From the NCBI GenBank assembly GCA_024235215.1, contig JACKMU010000001.1:744001-808000 (forward strand): a stretch of DNA of 64,000 nt, given 5' to 3'. Under the pieces are notes generated by a model. That model worked only from the letters and a program-made list of their open reading frames with translations, ran no database searches and was not told where the DNA came from. Position numbers and translations under genes: made by a program. Numbering within the stretch: the first letter of the stretch is position 1; the number at the start of each line of letters is the position of its first letter. Shown here piece after piece: positions 37,451 through 46,700 of this stretch. The stretch comes from Chromatiaceae bacterium. Its GTDB lineage: Bacteria > Pseudomonadota > Gammaproteobacteria > Chromatiales > Chromatiaceae.

Positions 37451-37980
37451 CAGCTCTTCTCCAGCTTCTCTATCAGTGGCTTGAATTCTTCTCGCCATAC
37501 CTGTGGGGTCATCGCACCCTTATGCTTCTTGCGGATGACCCCCTGTTTATCTATCAAAAATGTCTCCGGCGCACCATAAACGCCAAGGTCCATCACTGCT
37601 TTACTCTCAGGATCGATCCCGACCGCGAGGAATGGATTCCCTTTTTCACGTAGAAAATTAATTGCCTCGGCATCCTCGTCACGCCAATCTATCCCAATGA
37701 TGGGTACCTTCTCCTGCTTCGCCAGGTATAGCAGGAAGTCGTGTTCCCGCCAGCACTCAGGGCACCAGGTACCCCAGACATTGACCAGCCAGACCTGTCC
37801 CTTCATTGTGGCTGAGTCCACCCGTTTCCCCGAATCGAACAGGTCGGGAAGCGAGAACTCCGACGCCTTCTTGTCGATCAGCACTGATGGCACATCGCGA
37901 GGATCCAGGGTTAGGCCCACCCCCAGTAGCACAACCAAGCCCAGAAAAACCCCCAGTGGAATCAAAAAACGCGCTTTCAT
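37450..37980 (-). CDS. ccmG: Thiol:disulfide interchange protein CcmG/DsbE
   Basis: 176 residues with an N-terminal membrane anchor (FLIPLGVFLGLVVLLG). The thioredoxin fold has active site WGTWCPECWREH and cis-proline segment YGAPETFLID. It supplies reductant to CcmH for haem attachment. The start overlaps the ccmF stop (ATGA). Confidence 0.95.
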   Translation of the reverse strand: MKARFLIPLGVFLGLVVLLGVGLTLDPRDVPSVLIDKKASEFSLPDLFDSGKRVDSATMKGQVWLVNVWGTWCPECWREHDFLLYLAKQEKVPIIGIDWRDEDAEAINFLREKGNPFLAVGIDPESKAVMDLGVYGAPETFLIDKQGVIRKKHKGAMTPQVWREEFKPLIEKLEKS

Positions 37981-39956
37981 GCGCGACCCACCACAGCCCC
38001 ACCGGCCGCCACCGAACGCGCTTTACGCGCGAGCTGGAAATAACGCCGGTCGGTTGCCGCCAACCCACCGCCCAGCGCCATGCAGATGAACCCGAGCCAG
38101 ATCCAACGGATGAACGGCTTGTGGTAGATGCGCAGACTCCAGGCGCCCTGGTCACCCAGAGGTTCGCCCAGCGCAACGAACAGATCACGCGTCAGCCCCG
38201 CATCAATCCCAGCCTCGGTCATCGGTTGCCCGCTCTGGTAGTTGCGCTTCTGCGGATAGAGTACGGTCACGGCAGCACCGTCGCGACTTACCTCGACTTT
38301 CCCTTCATGCGCCAGATAGTTGGGACCACTCACTCGTGCGGCACCTTTGAAAAGGAAGTCGTATCCGCCCAGGTTGTAGCTCTGGCCGGGTTCCAGGCGA
38401 ATATCCTTTTCGGTACTGTAGATAGAAGTCAGCGCAACACCGACGATAAATACCGCGATCCCCAGATGGCCAAATACCATCCCCCAGCCACCACGCGGAA
38501 GAGTCACCAGCGTACGCCAGAAACTGCGCCCTCCACCTGCCCGATCAATCAACCAGTGAAGTGTCGTGAGCAGCACCCAGATCGCCAGCACCAATGCCAG
38601 TGCAGCACCCCAGCTGAATTGCGGTGCCAACAGCAGCGCCAGACCCAGGCCCAAAGCCAGGCTGACCGCGACTGAAATTCCCAGCTTGCCAGCAAGCCGT
38701 GCCACGGAGTCCTCCTTCCAGCGCGCCAGTGCACCGACCCCGACCAGCAGCGCCAACGGCAGCGTCAACGGGATGAAGACGCTGTTGAAGTAGGGTGGTC
38801 CAACCGAGATCTTGCCGATACCCAGCGCATCGATCACCAGCGGATAGAGCGTCCCCAGCAGCACGCTGGCGCAGGCCACCACCAGAAAGACATTATTCAG
38901 CAGCAGCCCGGTCTCGCGCGAAACCAGGCTGAATTTGACGCTGCTGCGGATCTGCGAGGCACGCCAGGAGTAAAGCAGCAGCGAACCGCCAATCACCACG
39001 GCCAGGAACAGCAGAATGAACATACCGCGTCCGGGATCAGTGGCAAAGGCGTGTACCGAAGTGAGCACGCCGGAGCGCACCAGGAAGGTACCCAGCAAGC
39101 TGAGAGAAAAAGCAAAAATCGCCAACAGCACCGTCCACGCCTTGAACGCTGCGCGCTTCTCCGTCACCGCCAGCGAATGGATCAGCGCGGTCCCGACCAA
39201 CCAGGGCATGAATGAGGCGTTCTCCACCGGATCCCAGAACCACCAGCCGCCCCAGCCCAGCTCATAATATGCCCACCAACTGCCAAGCATGATGCCCAGT
39301 GTCAGAAAGACCCAGGCGATGTTGGTCCAGGGGCGCGACCAGCGTGCCCAGGCGGCATCCAAACGGCCACCCAGCATCGCGGCGATCGCGAACGCAAACG
39401 CCACAGAGAAACCAACATAGCCCATATAGAGCATTGGTGGATGCAATGCCAGTCCCGGGTCCTGCAGTAACGGATTGAGGTCCCGCCCCTCCACCGGTGC
39501 GTTGAGGAGCCTGTCGAACGGGTTCGAGGTCAGCAGCATGAACAGGATGAAGCCGATACTGACCATCCCCATTACCCCGATCACCCGTGCCAGCATCACC
39601 TCAGGCACACTGCGGCTGAACAGGGTCACCGCACCGGTCCACAGGGACAGTATCAGTGCCCACAGCAGCAGCGATCCTTCATGGGCACCCCAGACGCCAG
39701 AGACCAGGTAGAGGGTCGGTAGCTGTGTGTTGGAGTTGGTGGCCACATAGCGTACCGAAAAGTCGTTGGTCAAAAAGGCGTAGGTGAGGCAGCCATAGGC
39801 GATCAGCATAAACAACAATTGGGTGCGGGCAACCGGCTTCGCCAGTGCCACCCAGGAGTGAATACCGCGGTGTGCGCCAACCACTGGGAACAGCGCCTGA
39901 ATCACCGCCATGGCCAGCGCGAGAATCAGCGCCATATGTCCGATTTCGGGTATCAT
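37977..39956 (-). CDS. ccmF: Cytochrome c haem lyase subunit CcmF
   Basis: 659 residues with about 15 membrane segments, typical for CcmF. The haem-handling tryptophan-rich motif WGGWWFWDPVENASFMPW is visible near residue 230. It transfers haem from CcmE to apocytochrome. It overlaps both neighbours by four bases. Confidence 0.97.
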   Translation of the reverse strand: MIPEIGHMALILALAMAVIQALFPVVGAHRGIHSWVALAKPVARTQLLFMLIAYGCLTYAFLTNDFSVRYVATNSNTQLPTLYLVSGVWGAHEGSLLLWALILSLWTGAVTLFSRSVPEVMLARVIGVMGMVSIGFILFMLLTSNPFDRLLNAPVEGRDLNPLLQDPGLALHPPMLYMGYVGFSVAFAFAIAAMLGGRLDAAWARWSRPWTNIAWVFLTLGIMLGSWWAYYELGWGGWWFWDPVENASFMPWLVGTALIHSLAVTEKRAAFKAWTVLLAIFAFSLSLLGTFLVRSGVLTSVHAFATDPGRGMFILLFLAVVIGGSLLLYSWRASQIRSSVKFSLVSRETGLLLNNVFLVVACASVLLGTLYPLVIDALGIGKISVGPPYFNSVFIPLTLPLALLVGVGALARWKEDSVARLAGKLGISVAVSLALGLGLALLLAPQFSWGAALALVLAIWVLLTTLHWLIDRAGGGRSFWRTLVTLPRGGWGMVFGHLGIAVFIVGVALTSIYSTEKDIRLEPGQSYNLGGYDFLFKGAARVSGPNYLAHEGKVEVSRDGAAVTVLYPQKRNYQSGQPMTEAGIDAGLTRDLFVALGEPLGDQGAWSLRIYHKPFIRWIWLGFICMALGGGLAATDRRYFQLARKARSVAAGGAVVGRA

Positions 39957-40402
39957 AGTTTCTGCATCGCAGAGATGCCCTCGACATGCGATTTCTGTAA
40001 AGCCTCAGCCACCTCGGGCGGCATGTAGTTTTCATCATGCTTTGCCAGCACCTGGTCGGCGACAAATACCCCATCGGACCCCATGCGACCCTGTGCAATC
40101 ACCCCTCTTCCTTCCTGAAACAGGTCCGGCAGAATTCCTGTATAAGCCACGTCCACCTTGTGGGCGTTGTCAGTGATCACGAAGCGAACCGTCAACTCCT
40201 GGCCACGCTGCAGGCTGCCACTCTCCACCAGACCTCCCAGGCGATAGACATGATCGACTGGCGCCTTGTTCTCAGCCACTTCGCTTGGGGAAAAGAAATA
40301 GGATAGATTGCTATCCAACGCGCTCAGCAGCAACCAGGCTGCCAGGCCCAGTCCCGCCAGACCGACCAACAGGAATCCGAAGCGTTTTTGTCTAGCTTTC
40401 AT
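39953..40402 (-). CDS. ccmE: Haem chaperone CcmE
   Basis: 149 residues from the ATG at 40402 (MKARQKRFGFLL), preceded by AGAGAGG. One N-terminal membrane anchor is followed by a beta-barrel domain. The haem-binding histidine is in LAKHDENYMPPEV near residue 128. The start lies 11 bases inside the end of ccmD. Confidence 0.95.
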   Translation of the reverse strand: MKARQKRFGFLLVGLAGLGLAAWLLLSALDSNLSYFFSPSEVAENKAPVDHVYRLGGLVESGSLQRGQELTVRFVITDNAHKVDVAYTGILPDLFQEGRGVIAQGRMGSDGVFVADQVLAKHDENYMPPEVAEALQKSHVEGISAMQKL

Positions 40403-40571
40403 TTCTAACCTCTCTGTTGAGTCGAATGATGCGCCCAATCCGCCGCAAGGTTGCGTTACGGCGACTCCTGAGAAGCATCGGCTCAAGTACCATGAGCAGC
40501 GCGGTAAGACCAAATGAGCCCCAAACATAGAGGGCATATCCGCCCATGTCTAAGAATTCGGACACACTCAT
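40392..40571 (-). CDS. ccmD: Haem exporter subunit CcmD
   Basis: A 59-residue frame, MSVSEFLDMGGYALYVWGSF onward, with one membrane segment (YALYVWGSFGLTALLMVL) and a basic tail (RSRRNATLRRIGRIIRL). This is the size, topology and GGYALYVW signature of CcmD, which links CcmC-haem-CcmE to the CcmAB transporter. Its start overlaps the ccmC stop (ATGA) and its end overlaps ccmE. Confidence 0.93.
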   Translation of the reverse strand: MSVSEFLDMGGYALYVWGSFGLTALLMVLEPMLLRSRRNATLRRIGRIIRLNREVRNES

Positions 40572-41320
40572 TGCACCTGCATCTCCGGAAGTTCACTCAC
40601 CCAGGTGGTCTCCCGGTCGCGCTCCAGAATGATGGAGCGAACCCGAGAGAGTGAGACCGCGATGGCATAAGCCCAGAATCCGAAGGTCATGATCAACATA
40701 GTGATCAGCATCACCTCACCCATGCTGGAGCCTTTACTGATGGAGACCGAAGCACCCTGGTGCAGCGTGTTCCACCAGGTCACCGAGTAGTAAATGATCG
40801 GTACATTGACTACTCCTACCAATGCGAGAATAGCCCCGGCCCGATCAGCCCGACGATTATCGTCGATCGCCCCCTGGAGCGCTATAAAGCCGATATAGAG
40901 GAACAGTAGGATCAGCTCCGAGGTAAGTCTTGCATCCCAAACCCACCAGGTACCCCACATCGGTTTGCCCCAGAGGGCGCCGGTCCATAATGCAAGGAAG
41001 GTGAACATGGCGCCGGTCGGAGCCAATGCCTGGGCCATCATCGCCGACAACCGGGTGTTAAAGACCAACCCGATCCCTGACCAGAGCGCCATCACCACGT
41101 AGATGAACATGGACATCCAGGCCGCTGGTACGTGGACGAAGATAATTCGGTACCCCTCTCCCTGTTTGTAGTCGGTCGGTGCCACGAACAGGCTCATATA
41201 GAGCCCGACGCCGATCAGGATCACCGCGATCGCACTGAACCAGGGGACCATCTTTCCTGCAAGGTGGTAGAAGGTGGCGGGTGATGAAAATCTGAACCAG
41301 CTGATCGAACGTGCACTCAT
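40568..41320 (-). CDS. ccmC: Haem exporter CcmC
   Basis: 250 residues from the ATG at 41320 (MSARSISWFRFS), with AGGTG upstream. Six membrane segments and the haem-binding motif WGTWWVWDARLTSELIL are present. It loads haem onto CcmE. A 239-base gap separates it from ccmB, longer than elsewhere in the operon; I see no extra gene there. Confidence 0.96.
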   Translation of the reverse strand: MSARSISWFRFSSPATFYHLAGKMVPWFSAIAVILIGVGLYMSLFVAPTDYKQGEGYRIIFVHVPAAWMSMFIYVVMALWSGIGLVFNTRLSAMMAQALAPTGAMFTFLALWTGALWGKPMWGTWWVWDARLTSELILLFLYIGFIALQGAIDDNRRADRAGAILALVGVVNVPIIYYSVTWWNTLHQGASVSISKGSSMGEVMLITMLIMTFGFWAYAIAVSLSRVRSIILERDRETTWVSELPEMQVQ

Positions 41321-41559
41321 CTGCCGACACCTGCTATCCACCGACCATCCCCGTCAACCGCTGAACGGGGCAAGCTGCCGACTCTTAAGCAATTTTCACT
41401 AAGCAAATTTCCAATCCCCATGCCCAATCGCCAGGCTATGCAACAGTCGATATGAGACCGAATATCACCAACCCGCTAGTTGGAGTCCAAATAACGCCCG
41501 TTGTTCCAGTCAAGTGCGAAATCACCATTTTATTATATACAGCCTGATCGATGCACCCT

Positions 41560-42234
41560 CTACTCGGCCGAAACGCGCAGTGCAGCTGCAGTAGCCAATG
41601 GCGCCAGCAACAGTGCCAGCACCAACAGTGCAGCCAGCATGAAAAGGTGCCCCTGCTCTCCCAGTCCGGAGACGTTGGCCTCCACTGCACCAGCACCGAA
41701 GATCAGGATCGGAATACAGAGCGGGAGCACTAAAAGTGAAATCAGTACACCACCGCCGCGCAGACCGATGGTGAGCGCTGCTCCGATAGCACCGATCAGA
41801 CTCAGCGCCGGGGTCCCCAACAGCAGCGAATAGAGCAGAATCTCCAATGCAGGGACAGAGAGGTCATACTGCAGACCAAGCAGTGGCGCCATCGCTACCA
41901 GTGGCAGTCCGGTTGCCAGCCAGTGCGCGGCCACTTTACCCAGCACCAGCACAAACAACGGCTGCGGTGCCAGGATCATCTGTTCAAGCGTACCATCCTC
42001 GTGATCTGTGGCAAACAGCCGCTCCAAGGCCAGCATGGAGGCAAGCAGTGCAGCTACCCAGACCACGCCGGGAGCGATCAGACGTAGCGTATTCATCTCC
42101 GGTCCGATACCCAACGGAAACAGGCTGACCACGATGACGAAAAAAAACAGTGTAGAAAAAACATCGGTCTTGCGGCGCATCGCCAGCACCAGATCCCGCA
42201 GCACGATGGCGCGAAATGCGTCAAACATTGCCAT
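41560..42234 (-). CDS. ccmB: Haem exporter membrane subunit CcmB
   Basis: 224 residues (MAMFDAFRAIVLRD) with six membrane segments. The segments IAPGVVWVAALLASMLALE and LLGTPALSLIGAIGAALT are typical. It pairs with CcmA as an ABC transporter that releases haem-loaded CcmE. It overlaps ccmA by 14 bases; an inner start at the second methionine is also possible. Confidence 0.95.
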   Translation of the reverse strand: MAMFDAFRAIVLRDLVLAMRRKTDVFSTLFFFVIVVSLFPLGIGPEMNTLRLIAPGVVWVAALLASMLALERLFATDHEDGTLEQMILAPQPLFVLVLGKVAAHWLATGLPLVAMAPLLGLQYDLSVPALEILLYSLLLGTPALSLIGAIGAALTIGLRGGGVLISLLVLPLCIPILIFGAGAVEANVSGLGEQGHLFMLAALLVLALLLAPLATAAALRVSAE

Positions 42235-42856
42235 CTGCCTTCCAGCCGAGCCGCAGCTGCCGCACCTGCCCGCGAGTAAGGCTCACCTGCTGATGTGTGG
42301 TAAGGATCACCATGCCACCCCGCTCGACGTGCTGTGCAATGATCGACTGAAGGAATTCGACTGCCGCCATGTCCAGCGCGGTGAACGGTTCATCGAGTAT
42401 CCACAAAGGCGCCTCACTCAGTAGCAACCTTGCCAGCGTCACTCGGCGTTTCTGCCCTTGTGACAACACGCGCGCCGGAAGATCCTCATGACCGCGCAGT
42501 CCCACCCGCTCCAGAACCTCCCAAGCGTGTTCCCGTGTAATAGGCGCACCCGCCAGCCGGCAGTGCAAGCGCAAATTTTCAATACCGTTCAGATCCTCCT
42601 TGATTCCGTTTCTATGGCCGATATAGGTCAGTTCCGCAGTAAACTCCTCGCCCAGTTTTCTGCAGCTCTCTCCGTTCCACAACACCTCACCGCCACTCGG
42701 TCTAATCAGTCCGCAGATAGTGCGCATCAGTGTCGTCTTACCGCTGCCGTTGTGACCGTGCAAGTGCAGTAGTTCACCGAGTTGCAGGGTGAAACTGAGC
42801 CCAGTGAACAGTCGCCGATCACCGCGTACACACTCCAGTTCCACCACATCCAGCAT
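42221..42856 (-). CDS. ccmA: Haem exporter ATP-binding subunit CcmA
   Basis: 211 residues. Walker A GHNGSGKTTLMR, signature LSQGQKRRVTLARLL and Walker B LWILDEPF are all intact. It is the first gene of the ccm operon and reads away from rdgB across a 209-base spacer that must hold both promoters. Confidence 0.96.
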   Translation of the reverse strand: MLDVVELECVRGDRRLFTGLSFTLQLGELLHLHGHNGSGKTTLMRTICGLIRPSGGEVLWNGESCRKLGEEFTAELTYIGHRNGIKEDLNGIENLRLHCRLAGAPITREHAWEVLERVGLRGHEDLPARVLSQGQKRRVTLARLLLSEAPLWILDEPFTALDMAAVEFLQSIIAQHVERGGMVILTTHQQVSLTRGQVRQLRLGWKADGNV

Positions 42857-43065
42857 CTATGACTCCTGCTGCTTGGCCAAAAAGGGTTAATTGTACACAG
42901 TCGGCGGTGTGTTTTTAAATTACCGAACTCAGGTTTTTGGAACTGGTCATAGCGGTACGATCCAGGCAGTGCGGATTGGAAACTTTCTTTGTATTGCGTA
43001 AAAGGGGTTTAATATCCGGTCTGCGGCAAAAATCACATTATCGATCGAGCAACGGAAATAAAACC

Positions 43066-43674
43066 ATGCCTTCATCCCATCTGGGCGAGCGCATCGTGCT
43101 TGCCAGCAATAACGCGGGTAAAGTACGTGAAATCAATCAGTTACTGACAGAGCAAAAGATCGAGGTAGTTCCTCAGAGCGCATTTGACATCGCGGAGGTG
43201 GATGAGACAGGACTAACCTTCGTCGAGAATGCGATACTTAAAGCGCGCAACGCAGCGCACCATAGCGGACTCCCCGCGATCGCCGATGACTCAGGCATAG
43301 AAGTCGACTACCTGATGGGTGCGCCGGGTATACGTTCGGCTCGCTATGCAGGTGATGGCTGCACCGACGAGGAGAATAACCAGAAACTGCTGGCTGCGCT
43401 CGCGGGTGTCCCGCAGGCGCAACGGACCGCCCGCTTTCTCTGCCTCATGGTTTACCTGCGCCACGAATTCGACCCCACTCCGATCATTTGCCAGGGCAGC
43501 TGGGAGGGAAGCATCCTGACCGCACCCCAGGGAGAGAATGGTTTTGGCTACGACCCGCTCTTTTGGGTAGCGGAGGCCGGCTGCAGCTCAGCGCAGCTCA
43601 GCCCCGCTGAAAAGAACCGGATGAGCCACCGAGGTCAAGCATTGCGTTTACTGTTGGCTGCTCTCTCCGACTGA
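43066..43674 (+). CDS. rdgB: XTP/dITP diphosphatase (RdgB/HAM1)
   Basis: 202 residues from the ATG at 43066 (MPSSHLGERIVLASNNAGK), chosen over the GTG-type start at 42937 because it matches family length and has GGAAAT upstream. It removes deaminated purine nucleotides. SNNAGKVREI, ADDSGIEVDYL, GAPGIRSARYAG and GFGYDPLF are diagnostic. Confidence 0.95.
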   Translation: MPSSHLGERIVLASNNAGKVREINQLLTEQKIEVVPQSAFDIAEVDETGLTFVENAILKARNAAHHSGLPAIADDSGIEVDYLMGAPGIRSARYAGDGCTDEENNQKLLAALAGVPQAQRTARFLCLMVYLRHEFDPTPIICQGSWEGSILTAPQGENGFGYDPLFWVAEAGCSSAQLSPAEKNRMSHRGQALRLLLAALSD

Positions 43675-43949
43675 GAGCCTGCCGGCTTTCTCCCGGAGTC
43701 GTCGGATTGATCAGCCAGCCGCCACTGTATCGGTCGCGCTTAGGTACCGAGTAGCCCGCATAAGCCGGGGGCATATCGAACAGAAATCAGTCAATTCTCT
43801 TGGAATCCTCTCCTCCCCCTGCATCCAGTTCGTCTCAAACCAGTGCTATTGGTCGATCGAATGATAAATTTTTCATATATAAGACATAATTTTGTCATCG
43901 AGAACAATTAGCCTCGGTCAGCACAACTCACTAATCCTGGAATCAAAAG

Positions 43950-44333
43950 ATGACCGTAGACACACGCTATCAAGCCAGAACCCATATCAGGATCCCCGTT
44001 GAAATCATCCACCGCGGCCGATGCGTTCATGCCAGAACAAGGAACCTCTCCATCGGCGGGATGTTCATCGAAACCTCGGCGCTCAAAATCCCCTCGGGCA
44101 CCCTGATCGGGTTGGAGTTCTCACTGAATGATACCCAATGGCAGATAGACGGACTGGTGGTGCGCCAGGACGGAGACGGGTTGGGGACCATATTCAGAAT
44201 GCCGCAGCCTGAGCTGTTCAAAAGTGCAGCGGATCATGTAAAAGCTCAGGCTACACGCGGTTTCCAATCCGTGAAAGCAACGCAATTGACGCAACTGCAC
44301 CCCAGAGCGGCACATTCAAACTCCGACTACTGA
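43950..44333 (+). CDS. PilZ-domain protein
   Basis: 127 residues. The start RYQARTHIRIPVEI resembles the RxxxR half of the c-di-GMP site, although the spacing is not exact, and NLSIGGMFIET matches the (D/N)xSxxG half. A C-terminal tail of about 40 residues is unstructured. It is probably a c-di-GMP-responsive adaptor; its partner is unknown. Confidence 0.75.
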   Translation: MTVDTRYQARTHIRIPVEIIHRGRCVHARTRNLSIGGMFIETSALKIPSGTLIGLEFSLNDTQWQIDGLVVRQDGDGLGTIFRMPQPELFKSAADHVKAQATRGFQSVKATQLTQLHPRAAHSNSDY

Positions 44334-44551
44334 CCCACCGCAGCCATCCCCGCTGCACCAATCAGCAACACCACCGCTGTAAACGCAGGTGAATAGACTG
44401 ATTGAAGTAACAGCGCCAACTTCTTGCGGTTACAAAAATGTAATCAAAAAGAAAACCACGGAGATTATCATCTCATCCCGAAATCGCTTTTTCATCCGCA
44501 TGAATCGAAGCAGTGGCGGGCTTCTTCCCGCTGGCTTCCTGGGAGCAGGAG

Positions 44552-45139
44552 ATGGGAATACAGCTTCTGGAGTGTGATGCACCAGTATTAGCCGGCTCGA
44601 TAATGGTACCCATCTCGGTAGAGAGTAAATCGTACGATACTGACGCAATGTATTACGGCGCACAACTGGCAGACAAAACCGGACGCAATCTGTTCATAGT
44701 ACACGCAGTACATGAACCTGGCGACAATCCGGGCCTGTATCGCCGACTCGATCCGCAGGGGATTCAGTATCCGATGAGCGATCTCGCGCTAAATATCTGC
44801 AAACGCCGGATCGAGGCATTGCAGGCCGAACACCCCGAGTTTAAATCCCTGCAAAACCCGATACTCTGTATCGTCCGAGGACTGCCCGCTTCGCGCATCG
44901 TCCAGATCGCGGAGAAGTGGCAAACCTGCTGCATCGTCATGCGCAAGAGTCGGCGCGGAGAGTTGCTGGGTAAGCTAAGCCATTCATCTATTACCGATTC
45001 GGTGACTGCGCGGACCTCTTGTCCTGTTCTGCAAATCGACTCGTTGAGCAGCAGAGATGCCGTGAGTTGGCTTTCTGGAACCACTGCCCATCCTGCCACC
45101 TCCCCACAGATCTCCTCCGATCCTGCACGGGTACAATAG
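44552..45139 (+). CDS. Universal stress protein family protein with C-terminal extension
   Basis: 195 residues from the ATG at 44552 (MGIQLLECDAPV), with GGGAG six bases upstream. A UspA-like fold: IMVPISVESKSYDTDAMYYG, a central FIVHAVHEPGDNPGLYRR and VRGLPASRIVQIAEK. The ATP-binding G-x2-G-x9-G-S/T motif is only partly kept (RRGELLGKLSHSSI). A tail of about 40 Ser/Thr/Pro-rich residues follows. It resembles the UspA protein at 58460-58927, which shares the HEPGD/HDPGE-x-PGxYxR segment. Confidence 0.75.
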   Translation: MGIQLLECDAPVLAGSIMVPISVESKSYDTDAMYYGAQLADKTGRNLFIVHAVHEPGDNPGLYRRLDPQGIQYPMSDLALNICKRRIEALQAEHPEFKSLQNPILCIVRGLPASRIVQIAEKWQTCCIVMRKSRRGELLGKLSHSSITDSVTARTSCPVLQIDSLSSRDAVSWLSGTTAHPATSPQISSDPARVQ

Positions 45140-45506
45140 ACAAGCGCCTGAGGCAGGGGTAATACCGCATCCTCTTCATTCCACACTATTCTCAAGCAAT
45201 GCCGGTCTGTATTCCCCCCACCTATTGGTCTAAACTTTCTTCGTCTGCGTTCATCTCCCCCTCAACTGGTGACCGGTCAGTTATTACCACGGATCTACCG
45301 AGTGTTCGTCGGCCCCCCGACTGGCAGCAAACGATAAACTCTTCTTGGGAGTGGTTTGCTATGAACGATTTCAAGCTGGCCCCGGCCATTGGCTTTGACA
45401 CGCTTATTCACATTACCCTGAAAAATTCTATGTTACAGTAATTTTACAAAAGGACGATCACCCTACATACGGGGAGTAGCGCTCATCTGTATCTCGGTAA
45501 GTGGCC
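45140..45506. other. Intergenic region upstream of the 2-phosphoglycerate kinase
   Basis: 367 bases. Contains a PHO-box-like repeat at 45432-45449 in reverse orientation. Nothing else recognised. Confidence 0.5.
45432..45449 (-). promoter_or_regulatory. Reverse-oriented PHO-box-like site before the 2-phosphoglycerate kinase
   Basis: Read on the minus strand: TTGTAAAATTACTGTAAC, two 7-base repeats (TTGTAAA, CTGTAAC) four bases apart. It lies 57 bases upstream of the kinase start but points away from it, so its role is less certain than for the sites before the pit genes. Confidence 0.35.
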
Positions 45507-46700
45507 ATGGCGAAAACACTGGTAATCAACTCATCTGACGGAACTAAAGTTCCCTTCCTCAGGGGAATCCTTACCCGCTCTCTGGTAGATGCTGGACTGA
45601 ATTTCGATGTTGCTTACAAACTGGCATCCAGCGTTCGCCAGAGCCTGTCCGACGTCGACGAGATCACCACGAATAGACTGAAAGAGACCACCGTCGAGCT
45701 GTTGCAGACATCGTTTGACCAGAAAGTTGTCGATAATTATCTCTCTTCCGGACATCTACCCGACCCGATCATGGTCATCGACCGTGATGGCCAGTCGACC
45801 GCCTTTTCCAGAGCCCAGCACTCACACTGCCTGGAATCCTGCGGTCTCTCTGCAACAGAAGCGAAACTGGCCAGCAAGCACATCTACCAACATCTGCTGG
45901 AAAAAGAGGTAACTGAAATCAGTTCGGCGGAACTGGGGTACCTTACCTATGTCTGCCTGCGCGCCAATCTCGGCAAAGAGGTGGCGAGGCGCTACATGGT
46001 TTGGGTCGACTTTACTCATAGCGGTCGCCCACTCGTGTTGCTGCTCGGCGGTACCACCGGGTGCGGTAAAAGCACCATCGCGACTGAAGTGGCACACCGG
46101 CTGGGGATAGTGCGGACTCAGTCGACGGATATGCTGCGTGAAGTAATGCGCATGATGATACCGAAGCGACTCGCACCGGTGCTGCACACCTCCTCATTTG
46201 ATGCCTGGCGCTCATTGCCTGATAAATTCGCCAACCAGGCGGATGCGGAGGAGCGCATCGCAGACGGCTACCGCGCGCAGATGGAACTGCTTTCAGTGCC
46301 CTGTGAAGCTGTGATCCAACGCGCTCTCAAAGAGCGTGTGGCACTGATACTTGAGGGTATTCATGTTCATCCGGCGCTGCTCAACTATATCGACCGACGC
46401 GAGGACGCCATCATCATTCCCATCATGCTGGCCGTGCTGAAACAGGACAACCTGCAGAAACGGTTGCGCGGGCGCGGCCAGACAGCGCCAGAGAGAGACA
46501 GCGAAAAACATCTCACCAACTTCAACCACATCTGGGCGCTGCAGTCGTTTCTGCTCTCCGAGGCAGATCGCAACCGCATCCCGATCATCGCCAATGATGA
46601 CAAGGAAAAAGCCTCGGCTCATGTGATGAAAGCAATTATTGACGCAATGGAAGAGAAATTTTCCGGTACCCCAAGCACCGTATTCAGTCATGACAAGTAA
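45507..46700 (+). CDS. 2-phosphoglycerate kinase with ATP-cone-like N-terminal part
   Basis: 397 residues from the ATG at 45507 (MAKTLVINSSDG); a GTG two codons earlier is possible. The first 70 residues (VPFLRGILTRSLVDAGLNFD) and a second copy near 100-130 look like ATP-cone modules. The kinase domain has Walker A GGTTGCGKSTIA near residue 182, then RTQSTDMLREVMRMM and SSFDAWRSL, all typical of the 2-phosphoglycerate kinase family. The known archaeal enzyme makes 2,3-diphosphoglycerate for cyclic 2,3-diphosphoglycerate. It overlaps the phosphoglycerate mutase gene by 11 bases. No cyclising enzyme is visible here. Confidence 0.8.
   Translation: MAKTLVINSSDGTKVPFLRGILTRSLVDAGLNFDVAYKLASSVRQSLSDVDEITTNRLKETTVELLQTSFDQKVVDNYLSSGHLPDPIMVIDRDGQSTAFSRAQHSHCLESCGLSATEAKLASKHIYQHLLEKEVTEISSAELGYLTYVCLRANLGKEVARRYMVWVDFTHSGRPLVLLLGGTTGCGKSTIATEVAHRLGIVRTQSTDMLREVMRMMIPKRLAPVLHTSSFDAWRSLPDKFANQADAEERIADGYRAQMELLSVPCEAVIQRALKERVALILEGIHVHPALLNYIDRREDAIIIPIMLAVLKQDNLQKRLRGRGQTAPERDSEKHLTNFNHIWALQSFLLSEADRNRIPIIANDDKEKASAHVMKAIIDAMEEKFSGTPSTVFSHDK

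Noticed and set aside
41321..41559. Extra gene between ccmC and ccmB
   Set aside because: Only a shadow frame and a 6-bp hairpin (41349-41370) without a T-run are present.
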